DNA of 39,075 nt from Alkalibacter mobilis (GTDB lineage: Bacteria > Bacillota > Clostridia > Eubacteriales > Alkalibacteraceae): positions 1-39,075 of the forward strand of contig NZ_JADNRK010000020.1 in assembly GCF_015594845.1 (NCBI RefSeq), in the 5' to 3' direction. A program made the translations under genes and the position numbers. Of this stretch, positions 1 through 8,410 are shown in pieces. Below the pieces are notes generated by a model. It worked only from the letters and a program-made list of their open reading frames with translations. It was not told the origin of the DNA and ran no database searches. Each line of letters opens with the position of its first letter. Position 1 is the stretch's first letter.

Positions 1-2
1 AA

Positions 3-548
3 ACGACAACTTTCACTGGAAGAATCAAAGAACCAGAATCCTTTACTGAAACATTTACAAACCTTACTGAATTTAATGATGATTTGATGAAATATTTACA
101 GTCACAAAAATATTCATTTGAAACATCCGAAGATTCTTATGAAGATGGAGAAGAAAAAATGGACAACCAAGATTTATTATTAAAAAACATTGAGACAATA
201 TCTCGGAATATTGAAAAGAGTCACGTTGAATTGCGAGAGAATTTTAAAGAACGTGAATCCCGAATATTTGAAAACAGTAAAGACTTAGAATCCCGAATTC
301 TTGAAAATTCTAATAGAACAGAAGAAAGAATGGACAAAAGGTTTGAACAATTGTTTTCAGAATTAAACGCACGGGAAGAAAGAATTGAAAAAAAAATAGA
401 TACACTCCAAGAAGAATTCAAGAATTTGAAATCGGATAACAAACAGACTCGTTGGTCAATTTTAGCTTTATCAATAACTACTATTCTCGGAATAGCTGCT
501 ATGGTGTTTTCTATTATACAATTAATACTCTCAATACCATTGCCTTAA
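3..548 (+). CDS. Coiled-coil protein with C-terminal membrane anchor (5' end outside window)
   Basis: The reading frame is open from the first complete codon of the window, so this is probably the 3' part of a longer gene. A TTG-ATG pair at 84 is only the first possible internal start and has no ribosome site in front of it. The visible part has an acidic stretch, then about 90 residues of charged heptad-like sequence rich in Glu, Lys and Arg (ERES, DLES, NREE, KIDTLQEE), which predicts a long coiled coil. It ends in one strongly hydrophobic segment of about 22 residues (IL-ALSITTILGIAAMVFSII), which looks like a tail anchor. No catalytic motif is visible and I do not recognise the family. 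It converges on hsdR and is AT-rich like the integrase, which fits cargo of the same island. A defence accessory or phage-derived role is possible but not shown. Confidence 0.6.
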   Translation, partial: TTTFTGRIKEPESFTETFTNLTEFNDDLMKYLQSQKYSFETSEDSYEDGEEKMDNQDLLLKNIETISRNIEKSHVELRENFKERESRIFENSKDLESRILENSNRTEERMDKRFEQLFSELNAREERIEKKIDTLQEEFKNLKSDNKQTRWSILALSITTILGIAAMVFSIIQLILSIPLP

Positions 549-640
549 TTAAACATGTTCATTTAGTATAAGTTATTCAACTTATGAATTTAGTATCTTA
601 TAAAATGCTTTTTTTCGAACGATTGAACCTCTCAGCCTGA

Positions 641-672
641 AACAGAACCAATATAAAGATTGGTTCTGTTTT
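641..672. terminator. Hairpin terminator between the left-edge gene and hsdR
   Basis: A perfect 12-bp stem (AACAGAACCAAT at 641-652 and ATTGGTTCTGTT at 659-670) with a 6-nt loop lies between two convergent genes. A short T run follows on the plus strand. It can stop transcription of the left-edge gene and, less clearly because its T run is shorter, of hsdR. Confidence 0.7.
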
Positions 673-702
673 ATACCCTATGTTCACACATGGACCTGCC
701 CA

Positions 703-3700
703 TTATACAATCCCGAAATATTTCTCAAAAAAAGTTATTAACTTCTCTATAACATTCTGTTTTTTCTCTTCTCTACCACCACTGAATCTTGAAACTGGCG
801 GCAAGATCTTGTCAATGTCCGTGCCGGTGGTTTTCAGTGTTCCATCACGAAAAGAGTTGTTCACGAACTTTCTCGTTTGTTCTTCTTTTAGTTTTTCCTC
901 GTTGATGATGGCCTCCAGGTCCGTTTCCTTCCGCTCGTGGACGAACTTTTTCCACGCTTCTTCTACTTCAGTTGTACTGCTGACTTTTTCAATAAAGTGC
1001 TCGATCAGTTCTTTCTTGCTGCGTAGCTGCATACTGGATCCTATTGCCTTGTCGATGGTGACCAAGATGCTCTTGTCCTGGCAGTTGGTCTCGTGGAACT
1101 TAGCCACCAGCATCAAGATGTAGTCAATGTTGATCTCCACTTGCCGGATCAGCTCGATTTCAAAGACAACGTCGTCGTTGATCTTCTCCTTGTCTGCCTT
1201 GTCGCCCCCACCCATTTCCTGGTACAGATCAATATATACACTCTGATAATCCTGATAATCTCTTTCGCTAAGTATCTCATTGCCGGCAAATTGGTCAAAG
1301 GCGGTCAAGATGTTTTTCAACCGCAGGATTGCTCCAAACAAGCGAATAAAGTCCTTCTTGTTTTGCTCTCCGATGATTGCCTGACCGATTGGGAATCTCT
1401 GTTCCAGGTCTGCAATCAGTCCCGTGTAGCCTGGTTGATGCTTCCCATGTTCATCAAATCCATTGTAGTAAGCGTCATAGCTTTTTAGTAAAACGATGCT
1501 CTCCGCATCCTTATCACCAAAAAGGGCTATGGCCTCGTCTGTTTCTTCCTGGAGATTACGGAAACATACGATGTTCCCATACGTTTTAACGGAGTTGAGG
1601 ATCCGGTTGGTTCTGGAAAATGCCTGGATCAGTCCATGTTGGCGAAGGTTCTTGTCCACCCAGAGCGTGTTCAGGGTCGTTGCATCAAACCCCGTCAAGA
1701 ACATGTTCACGACGATCAACAGATCGATTTCCCGTCCTTTCATCCGCATGGAAAGATCTTTGTAGTAGTTTGGGAACTTGTCGGCGGAGGTGTCAAAATT
1801 GACGTTGAAATCCGCATTGTAGTCTTTGATTGCTCCTTCAAGAAACTCCCGGGAAGTTTGGTCCAAGGAACTTGTGTCAAATTCTTCATCGGGAAGGACA
1901 TCTTCCGACTCGGCTTCATTGGCACTGTAACTGAAAATCGTGGCCACTTTGAGTTTCCGATTATTCTCCTTCAGCTGTTTTCGAAACTCTGTATAATACT
2001 TCTTGGCCACAGCAATGGAGCTGACTGCCATGATGGAGTTGAATCCGGCCATTCTTTGTCCCTGCAGGGAATAAAAGCTGTTTCGCTTGGTCTTCTGATC
2101 GAAGTGCTCCAAAATATATGCTACGATCTCCCGGATCCTTTCCGGATCCGCCATGGCGTTTTCCGTGTCGATGGAAGAAACGTCTTTGTCCTTTACATGA
2201 TCCTTCATCTTGACCGTGCTGATGTAGTCGATGCGGAAAGGCAGGACATTCCCGTCGTTGATGGCATCGACAATGGTATAGGTGTGCAGTTTCTCCCCAA
2301 AGGCTTGCGGAGTGGTTTTAAGATTCGGTTTTCCGCCGGAACTGGCATTGGCTGCAAAGATGGGTGTCCCTGTAAAACCAAACAAATGATATTTCTTGAA
2401 GGATCGAATAATCTTCAGGTGCATGTCGCCAAATTGGGAACGATGGCATTCGTCGAAGATGATGACCACATGTTTTTGGAATACGGCGTGACCCTTGTTT
2501 TTGGTAATGAACCTGTCCAGTTTTTGGATCGTGGTAATGATGATGTGGGAGGTCTCATCCCCCAGCTGCTTTTCAAGGATCCTGGTAGAGGTATTGCTAT
2601 TAGCTGCCCCCTTCTGGAATCGATCATATTCCTTCATGGTCTGGTAATCCAAGTCTTTCCGGTCCACCACAAAGAGGACCTTGTCCACGTAGGGCAAAGC
2701 CGAAGCCAGTTGTGCCGTCTTAAAGGAGGTCAGTGTCTTCCCACTTCCGGTAGTGTGCCAAATGTAGCCTCCTGCCTCCAGTGTTCCCAGTTTCTTGTAG
2801 TTGGTCGCAATTTGGATCTTGGACAAGATCCGTTCCGTTGCGGCGATCTGATAAGGACGCATGACGAGAAGCAGATCCTCCGAAGTCAGCACACAGTACT
2901 TGGTTAAAACATTCAAAAGGGTATGCTTGGCCATAAAGGTCTTTGTGAAATCCACCAGCTCAGCAATGGCCTTGTTGTTGGCATCCGCCCAATAGGAAGT
3001 AAACTCAAAGCTGTTGCTGGTCTTCTTGCTCTTCTTTCGCTCCCCAGCTGCATTTTCCTTGACGTGACTTGCCCGAGTCGTATTGGAATAGTACTTGGTA
3101 TGAGTGCCGTTGGAGATGACGAAGAGTTGGACATACTCGAACAGACCGCTGGCCGCCCAAAAACTGTCCCTCTGGTAGCGTCGGATCTGGTTGAAGGCTT
3201 CCCGTATGGCCACGCCACGACGTTTCAATTCAATGTGAACAAGAGGAATGCCATTGACAAGCACAGTTACATCGTAACGAGTATCATGGTTCCCCTGAGA
3301 TTCCGCATATTGGTTGATAACTTGCAACTGGTTGTTGTGGATGTTCTTCTTGTCGATCAGGTAGATATTCTTGGTTGATCCATCGTCCCGTCGAAGGATC
3401 TGGACATGATCCGTTTGCATTTTTCGAGTCTTTTCCACGATTCCTTCATTTTGACTTGCTAGGCACTCCGAAAAAAAGCGACTCCACTCCTCCTCGGAAA
3501 ACTTATACCCATTGATCTGTTCCAACTGGGTTCGCAAGTTATCGACCAGTGAGGCTTCGTTGTGGATCTTTAAATAATCATACCCTTGTTCCTGAAGCTG
3601 CCGGATAAATTCTCGCTCCAAGTCAGCCTCGCTCTGGTATTTCCACGTGTGATTATAAGTCGATATGTACTCGGCAACAACCGTGCTTTTCTCTGTGGAA

Positions 3701-3723
3701 ACCACGATGTTGTATTGACTCAT
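703..3723 (-). CDS. hsdR: Type I restriction enzyme, R (motor/nuclease) subunit HsdR
   Basis: HsdR is the ATP-driven DNA translocase and endonuclease of a type I restriction complex (R2M2S1). It cleaves far from unmethylated target sites. The 1006-residue length fits the EcoR124I (type IC) group. Visible parts: an N-terminal PD-(D/E)xK nuclease with Asp151, Glu165 and Lys167 in the motif ELKRRG; SF2 helicase motifs Walker A TTGSGKT (324-330), DECH (424-427) and TGTP (451-454); and motif VI QAFSRTNR (700-707). A helical C-terminal region that would contact HsdM follows. The start is supported by AAGGAGGTGG just upstream. The start codon shares one base with the hsdS stop (TAATG), so translation is coupled to hsdS. 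A sampled 60-bp line (2221-2280) is 50% G+C, well above the integrase and the target-recognition domains of hsdS, which suggests transfer. All key residues are present, so it is probably active. Confidence 0.97.
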   Translation of the reverse strand: MSQYNIVVSTEKSTVVAEYISTYNHTWKYQSEADLEREFIRQLQEQGYDYLKIHNEASLVDNLRTQLEQINGYKFSEEEWSRFFSECLASQNEGIVEKTRKMQTDHVQILRRDDGSTKNIYLIDKKNIHNNQLQVINQYAESQGNHDTRYDVTVLVNGIPLVHIELKRRGVAIREAFNQIRRYQRDSFWAASGLFEYVQLFVISNGTHTKYYSNTTRASHVKENAAGERKKSKKTSNSFEFTSYWADANNKAIAELVDFTKTFMAKHTLLNVLTKYCVLTSEDLLLVMRPYQIAATERILSKIQIATNYKKLGTLEAGGYIWHTTGSGKTLTSFKTAQLASALPYVDKVLFVVDRKDLDYQTMKEYDRFQKGAANSNTSTRILEKQLGDETSHIIITTIQKLDRFITKNKGHAVFQKHVVIIFDECHRSQFGDMHLKIIRSFKKYHLFGFTGTPIFAANASSGGKPNLKTTPQAFGEKLHTYTIVDAINDGNVLPFRIDYISTVKMKDHVKDKDVSSIDTENAMADPERIREIVAYILEHFDQKTKRNSFYSLQGQRMAGFNSIMAVSSIAVAKKYYTEFRKQLKENNRKLKVATIFSYSANEAESEDVLPDEEFDTSSLDQTSREFLEGAIKDYNADFNVNFDTSADKFPNYYKDLSMRMKGREIDLLIVVNMFLTGFDATTLNTLWVDKNLRQHGLIQAFSRTNRILNSVKTYGNIVCFRNLQEETDEAIALFGDKDAESIVLLKSYDAYYNGFDEHGKHQPGYTGLIADLEQRFPIGQAIIGEQNKKDFIRLFGAILRLKNILTAFDQFAGNEILSERDYQDYQSVYIDLYQEMGGGDKADKEKINDDVVFEIELIRQVEINIDYILMLVAKFHETNCQDKSILVTIDKAIGSSMQLRSKKELIEHFIEKVSSTTEVEEAWKKFVHERKETDLEAIINEEKLKEEQTRKFVNNSFRDGTLKTTGTDIDKILPPVSRFSGGREEKKQNVIEKLITFFEKYFGIV

Positions 3724-4964
3724 TACTCCACCTCCTTGAAGGTAAGAAGCTTATCCCGGTAGTAATCGTACTGTTTCTGGCGTGCTTCAATCTCTGCTGG
3801 TAATCCACTGGTTAGGTCATTGCATAGGGTGTCAAAGCGATCCAGAATGGCTACAATTCGGTCTTGTTCCTCAACAGGCGGTACAGGGATGCTTAGTTTA
3901 TGCAATTTACTACCTTTTATACCTTTTACTGTTCCACCTGTCGCAGTAGCTTTTAATTTATCTTGGAACTCACGTCCTAATAGAATATATTTTAAAAATT
4001 TATTATTAAGTGTGCTATCCTTTGCACTATATTTTATAACACGTTGTGCTAAAGCTATGTTTTCTCTATCAACTTGAGCAACATTGCCGCAAGGAGCCTC
4101 TGTAGTAATTAACACATCTCCAATGCGCGGCAAACCCCTGCGCATAACTATATCATAGTCATTTTCTGCTATATATTCCTTCGACTTTTCGTAATCTATG
4201 TAACCTTTTCTTATATTTTTGGCTGTAACCAAATAGATACCACTTTCTACTTTCTTCGGTGTTTTACCCCGATAATCAACAATCTCACACAAGTCTTTAA
4301 GCATTTTATATTCTACATTCTCAAATTTTAATAGGTAATTCTGGTAATACTCATACTGCTTCTCTCTTGCTGCAAGCTCTGCTGTAAGCTCTGCTGTAAG
4401 CTCTGCTGTAAGCTGGGTGAAACTATCCAATATGCGCACAATTTCTTCCTGCACGGGTAGTGGAGGGAGTGGAAAAGCAAGCTTACTAAAATTCCCTTTT
4501 GATAATCCGTATCTGGTTAAACCTGTAGCTTTCTTTAATATCTGCCTTTGAACTGAATTAGAACGAAATAGGTAAGCAATATAGTAAGGATTAATTTCCT
4601 TGTATTTTAACCTAATTCGCATAATATGGTAACTATAAACAGCATCAGAAATATCACTTACTACAACTCCAGCATGACCAATATCTTCTATCGTTTCAGA
4701 TGTAGGTGTTATAAATATGTCTCCTGCTTTAATATCACAGTTTTGAATTTTCTTTTCTGATGCCGTAACTTCCATATTGATAACTTCAGCGGTTATTTTT
4801 CGATTATTATATACATCCATATAATTTAGCAATCTAACTTTTTGTTCATTTGGGTTGATTTTTTTATCTACACCTGTATTACCAAGATCTGCAAAGCTAC
4901 CCAACTCAACAAAATCCACCCCATCCGGACACAGCTCTTGAATCAACTCTTCCAACCTGCTCAT
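3723..4964 (-). CDS. hsdS: Type I restriction-modification specificity subunit HsdS
   Basis: HsdS reads the bipartite DNA target for both methylation and restriction. The 413-residue protein has the usual pseudo-repeat: target-recognition domain 1 (about 10-170), a conserved helix (VQEEIVRILDSFTQ, 171-184), a spacer, TRD2 (about 215-350), and a second conserved helix at the C-terminus (EEQDRIVAILDRFD). The central spacer has three exact TAEL repeats (residues 186-197), the same element that sets the spacing of the half-sites in EcoR124I-family enzymes. The start codon overlaps the hsdM stop (ATGA), and GAGGTGG precedes it. Both TRDs are AT-rich (18 of 60 G+C at 4561-4620) inside a G+C-richer operon, as expected if the TRDs are exchanged separately. 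The target sequence cannot be predicted from sequence alone. Confidence 0.96.
   Translation of the reverse strand: MSRLEELIQELCPDGVDFVELGSFADLGNTGVDKKINPNEQKVRLLNYMDVYNNRKITAEVINMEVTASEKKIQNCDIKAGDIFITPTSETIEDIGHAGVVVSDISDAVYSYHIMRIRLKYKEINPYYIAYLFRSNSVQRQILKKATGLTRYGLSKGNFSKLAFPLPPLPVQEEIVRILDSFTQLTAELTAELTAELAAREKQYEYYQNYLLKFENVEYKMLKDLCEIVDYRGKTPKKVESGIYLVTAKNIRKGYIDYEKSKEYIAENDYDIVMRRGLPRIGDVLITTEAPCGNVAQVDRENIALAQRVIKYSAKDSTLNNKFLKYILLGREFQDKLKATATGGTVKGIKGSKLHKLSIPVPPVEEQDRIVAILDRFDTLCNDLTSGLPAEIEARQKQYDYYRDKLLTFKEVE
4376..4411 (-). repeat. Three perfect 12-bp tandem repeats in hsdS (TAEL spacer)
   Basis: Three consecutive identical copies of GCTCTGCTGTAA (plus strand) occupy 4376-4411. 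They encode Leu-Thr-Ala-Glu units in the helix separating the two recognition domains. The unit is a multiple of three, so gain or loss by slippage keeps the frame and changes helix length by four residues. In EcoR124I and EcoR124II two versus three TAEL units change the target spacer from six to seven bases. Confidence 0.95.
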
Positions 4965-6526
4965 GCATCCACCTCGATTTCTGCAATGATCTTGGCGATC
5001 TCATCCCGTAGTATTTGCTCCCTAGCAACGATTTCTTCAATTTCCTTGTTCAAGACTTCAATATCAATGATCTCCCTTGTATCTTTCTGCTCTATGTAAG
5101 TAGATACAGAGAAGTTGTAGTCTTGCTCCTCGATCTCTTGATTGGGAACCAACCTGGAAAAATGGTCTTTGTCTTTCTTTTGAGCATAGGTTTCCACAAT
5201 GGTCTCTATATTCTTTGCCGTAAGTTGGTTGCTGTTGGTAACCTTGATGCATTCCTTCGACGCATCGATAAAAAGGGTCTTGTTCTCTTTCTTGGATTTT
5301 TTCAACACCATGATGCATGTAGCAATGCTAGTACCAAAAAACAGATTGTCCGGCAACTGGATTACACAATCAACATAGTTGTTGTCGATGAGGTATTTTC
5401 GGATCTTCTTCTCTGCACCACTCCGGTACATGACACCCGGGAAGCAAACGATGGCAGCCGTTCCGCTGGTGGCCAACCAAGACAAGGAGTGCATGACAAA
5501 GGCCAGATCTGCCTTGGATTTGGGTGCCAGCACACCGGCTGGCGAAAATCTGGGATCGTTGATCAACAGTGGATCCGCATCCCCATCCCATTTGATGGAA
5601 TAGGGCGGATTGGAGACGATGGCTTCAAATGGCTCTTCGTCCCAGTGCATTGGATCTTTTAGAGTGTCCCCATGACCGATGTCAAATTTGTCGTAGTCGA
5701 TATCATGCAGGAACATGTTGATCCGGCAAAGGTTGTAGGTGGTGATGTTGATTTCCTGTCCAAAAAATCCTTGGCGGACATTTTCTTTCCCCAAGATCTT
5801 GGCAAACTTTAATAAAAGGGATCCAGATCCGCAGGCAGGGTCGTAGACCTTGTTGACTTCCGTTTTCTCAACCAAAGTGATCCTGGTAAGGAGTTCACTG
5901 ACTTCCTGTGGCGTATAGTACTCCCCTCCGCTTTTTCCAGCGTTGGAGGCATACATGCCCATCAAATATTCGTAGGCATCCCCAAAAGCGTCGATGGTGT
6001 TGTCCATGTAATCGCCAAGCTTCATTGCAGCAACGCCATTCATGAGCTTGACCAGCTTCTCGTTTCTTTTTGCGACCGTTCCGCCCAGCTTGTTGCTGTT
6101 GACATCGATGTCGTCAAAGAGGCCCTTGAAATCATCTTCACTGGCTGCTCCCTTGGCAGATGCTTCTATGTTTCGAAATGCCTGCTCCAACGTTTCATTG
6201 AGGTTTTCGTCGCTTGCTGCATTCTTTCGAACATTTTGGAAAAGTTCGCTTGGCAAGATAAAGAAGCCTTTGGTTTGAACCAGATCTTCTCTTGCGGTTT
6301 CCGCTTCCGGATCGGTCAAATTGGTATAGTCGAAATCCTCGACACCAGCTTCCCTTTCTCCCCGGTTGATATAACTTACAAGGTTTTCAGATACATATCG
6401 GTAGAACAGCATGCCCAGTACATATTGTTTAAAGTCCCAACCATCCACACTTCCCCGAAGATCGTTGGCGATCCCCCAAATAGTTTTGTGTAGTTCTGCT
6501 CGTTCTTGATCTCTTTTTCTGTCCAT
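4961..6526 (-). CDS. hsdM: Type I restriction-modification N6-adenine methyltransferase HsdM
   Basis: HsdM transfers methyl groups from S-adenosylmethionine to adenine N6 in the sites chosen by HsdS, which protects host DNA. Without HsdR the M2S complex can act as a methylase alone. The 521-residue protein has an N-terminal helical HsdM_N domain (about 10-140). The catalytic domain carries SAM-binding motif I DPACGSG (229-235) and catalytic motif IV NPPY (306-309). It is the first gene of the operon; GAGGAG six bases before the ATG supports the start. A charged C-terminal helix (about 475-521) probably packs against HsdS. All expected motifs are present. The 5' leader contains three phased ATCATGT repeats that may be a control site. 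Confidence 0.97.
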   Translation of the reverse strand: MDRKRDQERAELHKTIWGIANDLRGSVDGWDFKQYVLGMLFYRYVSENLVSYINRGEREAGVEDFDYTNLTDPEAETAREDLVQTKGFFILPSELFQNVRKNAASDENLNETLEQAFRNIEASAKGAASEDDFKGLFDDIDVNSNKLGGTVAKRNEKLVKLMNGVAAMKLGDYMDNTIDAFGDAYEYLMGMYASNAGKSGGEYYTPQEVSELLTRITLVEKTEVNKVYDPACGSGSLLLKFAKILGKENVRQGFFGQEINITTYNLCRINMFLHDIDYDKFDIGHGDTLKDPMHWDEEPFEAIVSNPPYSIKWDGDADPLLINDPRFSPAGVLAPKSKADLAFVMHSLSWLATSGTAAIVCFPGVMYRSGAEKKIRKYLIDNNYVDCVIQLPDNLFFGTSIATCIMVLKKSKKENKTLFIDASKECIKVTNSNQLTAKNIETIVETYAQKKDKDHFSRLVPNQEIEEQDYNFSVSTYIEQKDTREIIDIEVLNKEIEEIVAREQILRDEIAKIIAEIEVDA

Positions 6527-6559
6527 AGGTTTCTCCTCATATCTAATTTTGTTGTTTTT

Positions 6560-6610
6560 ATCATGTTCATATCATGTGATTCACAAGCACCAATCATGTA
6601 AATTATAACA
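6560..6610 (-). promoter_or_regulatory. hsdM promoter (extended -10) and phased ATCATGT repeats
   Basis: On the minus strand an extended -10, TGTTATAAT (6602-6610 on the plus strand), lies about 80 bp before the hsdM start. A good -35 is not evident. Between it and the gene, ATCATGT occurs three times (6560, 6571, 6593), spaced 11 and 22 bp, on one face of the helix. This is the kind of array a repressor could occupy to delay restriction. The operator role is inferred. Confidence 0.45.
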
Positions 6611-6682
6611 AATTCAACAAAATGTATCTATGGCAGATCAAATATTTCGATTTATTAAAATTTTATCCTTTCAATTATAGTG

Positions 6683-6711
6683 TTGCGACGCGAACATTTG
6701 TTCTGTATAAT
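6683..6711 (+). promoter_or_regulatory. Promoter of the ImmA-like gene with an SOS-box-like dyad in the spacer
   Basis: TTGCGA (6683-6688) and TATAAT (6706-6711) are separated by 17 bp. The spacer holds CGAACATTTGTTCT (6691-6704). Its GAAC-N4-GTTC dyad matches the Gram-positive LexA (DinR) box, except for the last base of the right half. LexA bound there would block RNA polymerase. Confidence 0.6.
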
Positions 6712-6737
6712 CACATTATAACACGATTATTGAACGG

Positions 6738-7208
6738 GTGATAAATTTGTTTTATAGAATGCTTCAGAGAGCAAACTACTTAATTACCGAATATGAGATA
6801 TATGACTTCCCCATCCCTTTGGATGTGATAGAGAAAGTCATATTTGATCGCAAAATCAAAGTCCAAATTATTGAAAATATCCACTCCGGTTTAGTCATTG
6901 CAAATCAAATGCTTTTGCCACATGGTGCTGCTTCAAATTTGCGCGAAAATATGGTGCATGAGTACTGTCACACCCAGTATCACGTACATAATCATTTTTC
7001 CAGTGACAAAGTAACCATTGCAAAAAACGAAGCTCAGGCAAAGGCATTTGCAGCATATTTTCTAATGCCAGTCTACATATTTGAAGAATCATTAAAATAT
7101 TGTGAAACCGATGCTGAATTGGCTGAGGAATACGGTGTAACGCTGGAATTCATCCAATATAGAAAGTTATTGACTCAAAGCTTGATGTTATCAGGTTACT
7201 TCAAATAG
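6738..7208 (+). CDS. ImmA/IrrE-family zinc metallopeptidase
   Basis: A small zinc peptidase of the ImmA/IrrE (COG2856) family. In mobile elements these proteins commonly inactivate a cI/ImmR-type repressor by cleavage. The HExxH motif is HEYCH (His74, Glu75, His78). The downstream helix NEAQAKAFAAYFLMP supplies Glu98 as the likely third zinc ligand and matches the family's typical E-x-x-A-x-x-FAA-x-LLMP. At 156 residues it lacks an N-terminal HTH, and no XRE repressor gene lies next to it, so its substrate is unknown. The GTG start at 6738 has only a weak ribosome site and sits about 20 bases after the predicted transcription start; ATG at 6759 is an alternative. It lies between the restriction operon and the integrase, and its promoter carries an SOS-like box. 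Confidence 0.85.
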   Translation: MINLFYRMLQRANYLITEYEIYDFPIPLDVIEKVIFDRKIKVQIIENIHSGLVIANQMLLPHGAASNLRENMVHEYCHTQYHVHNHFSSDKVTIAKNEAQAKAFAAYFLMPVYIFEESLKYCETDAELAEEYGVTLEFIQYRKLLTQSLMLSGYFK

Positions 7209-7274
7209 AACATTAATATCACTAGTTTAGAGTTTATAAAGGCAATCAATTATTTTTAAAAGGAGATGTTTTAA

Positions 7275-8342
7275 ATGGCATATGCTAAAAGAAATTATAA
7301 AGAAAAATATTACCGAGTACGAAAAACAATTGGTGGAAAAGAAATTGCTTTCTATGGCGAATCCAAGAAAGAAGCTGAAATCAAGCGTGATATGTACCTC
7401 GATATGATAAAAAATGGTATCGACCCAAACTTGGCAGAAAAATCTCTTTCGATAGCTATAGAAAACTGGTTAGAAACATTTGTAAAGCACGAAGTCAAAA
7501 CAAGCAGTTATAAAAGGTATAACGGTGTTTTTAAAAAATTTATTCAAAACTCATCTATTGGAGGTTTCAGAGTAAGTGACATGAAATCCATCACTATTCA
7601 AAATTTTTATAACAGCCTTAATGTCACTTACTCCCAAATAGATAATATTCATAAACTACTAAATAAGTTCTTTGGATATGCTGAGAATGACGGATATATT
7701 TTGAGGAATCCTTGCCGCGGGGTGAAGAACCCAAAGAAGATGGATAAGAAAGAAATTGAAGTTTTTACAAAAGAAGAGATAAAACGATTTACTAGCATAG
7801 AACATAGAAATCAGTGCATGATCAAGCTGTTGCTCTACACCGGCATGCGCCTCGGTGAATGTCTTGCTTTAACATGGAACGATTTAGATATGGAAAAATG
7901 TATCATCACAATCAATAAATCAGTCAATGGCTTAGGAGAATTGACTACAACAAAAACTAAATCATCTATTCGCTACTTGGTATTTCCACCTTCACTTCTT
8001 GAGGATCTGAATAAAAAGAAACAACTAAATAGGATTGAAAAGATGGCTGCTGGATATGAGGATAAAGGACTGGTATTTCCTTCTCAGCTTTCGGGAAATT
8101 ATACTAACCAATCTCGTTTCCGTAAGGAATTCAAAGATATTTTAAAAGAAGCTAATGTCCCATATAGAAAGCCTCATACGCTGCGCCATACTTTCACCAC
8201 CAGGGGACGACAGATGGGGTACTCTTTAGAAGATATTGCACGTATGTTAGGACACTCAACTATAACAATGACTATGGAGAACTATGTACATTATAATACC
8301 GAGGATTTACGCAAAATGGTGGATCGAATGATCGTAGAATAA
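7275..8342 (+). CDS. Tyrosine recombinase (site-specific integrase)
   Basis: The 355-residue protein has the standard three-part layout of integrative-element integrases: an N-terminal arm-binding domain (about 1-50), a SAM-like core-binding domain (about 55-150), and a catalytic domain (165-355). Catalytic residues are visible: Arg192 in TGMRLGE, Lys227/229 in the beta-hairpin, His301 and Arg304 in HTLRH, His327 in LGHST, and the nucleophile Tyr337. AAGGAGATG precedes the start. The gene is followed by a terminator and then by the 3' end of tRNA-Arg, the typical position for an integrase at the edge of an element inserted in a tRNA gene. It very probably moved the island carrying the hsd genes. 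The other end of the island is outside the window to the left. Confidence 0.95.
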   Translation: MAYAKRNYKEKYYRVRKTIGGKEIAFYGESKKEAEIKRDMYLDMIKNGIDPNLAEKSLSIAIENWLETFVKHEVKTSSYKRYNGVFKKFIQNSSIGGFRVSDMKSITIQNFYNSLNVTYSQIDNIHKLLNKFFGYAENDGYILRNPCRGVKNPKKMDKKEIEVFTKEEIKRFTSIEHRNQCMIKLLLYTGMRLGECLALTWNDLDMEKCIITINKSVNGLGELTTTKTKSSIRYLVFPPSLLEDLNKKKQLNRIEKMAAGYEDKGLVFPSQLSGNYTNQSRFRKEFKDILKEANVPYRKPHTLRHTFTTRGRQMGYSLEDIARMLGHSTITMTMENYVHYNTEDLRKMVDRMIVE

Positions 8343-8345
8343 ATC

Positions 8346-8366
8346 AAGGCCAATAGGCCTTTTTTT
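8346..8366 (+). terminator. Integrase terminator
   Basis: AAGGCC-AATA-GGCCTT forms a 6-bp hairpin directly after the integrase stop codon and is followed by a run of T. Confidence 0.85.
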
Positions 8367-8384
8367 AATTCAAAAATTTACTTA

Positions 8385-8404
8385 CCGGTTATTTTCCGGT
8401 TATT
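8385..8404. repeat. Two direct repeats CCGGTTATT beside the tRNA, possible integrase arm sites
   Basis: CCGGTTATT occurs at 8385-8393 and 8396-8404, 11 bp apart, between the integrase and the tRNA-Arg 3' end. Short phased direct repeats here are typical arm-type binding sites of tyrosine integrases. The role is inferred from position only. Confidence 0.4.
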
Positions 8405-8410
8405 GAGCAT

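Noticed and set aside
1-700. Left attachment site of the integrative element
   Set aside because: I searched by eye for a copy of the tRNA-Arg 3' sequence and found none; the other end must lie outside the window.
1636-2907. A 423-residue open frame on the plus strand opposite hsdR
   Set aside because: It lies wholly antisense to a convincing hsdR frame with all motifs, has no ribosome site or recognisable domain, and its composition is what an antisense frame gives.
6527-7274. XRE/cI-type repressor partner for the ImmA-like peptidase
   Set aside because: No frame with a helix-turn-helix of suitable length exists between hsdM and the integrase on either strand.
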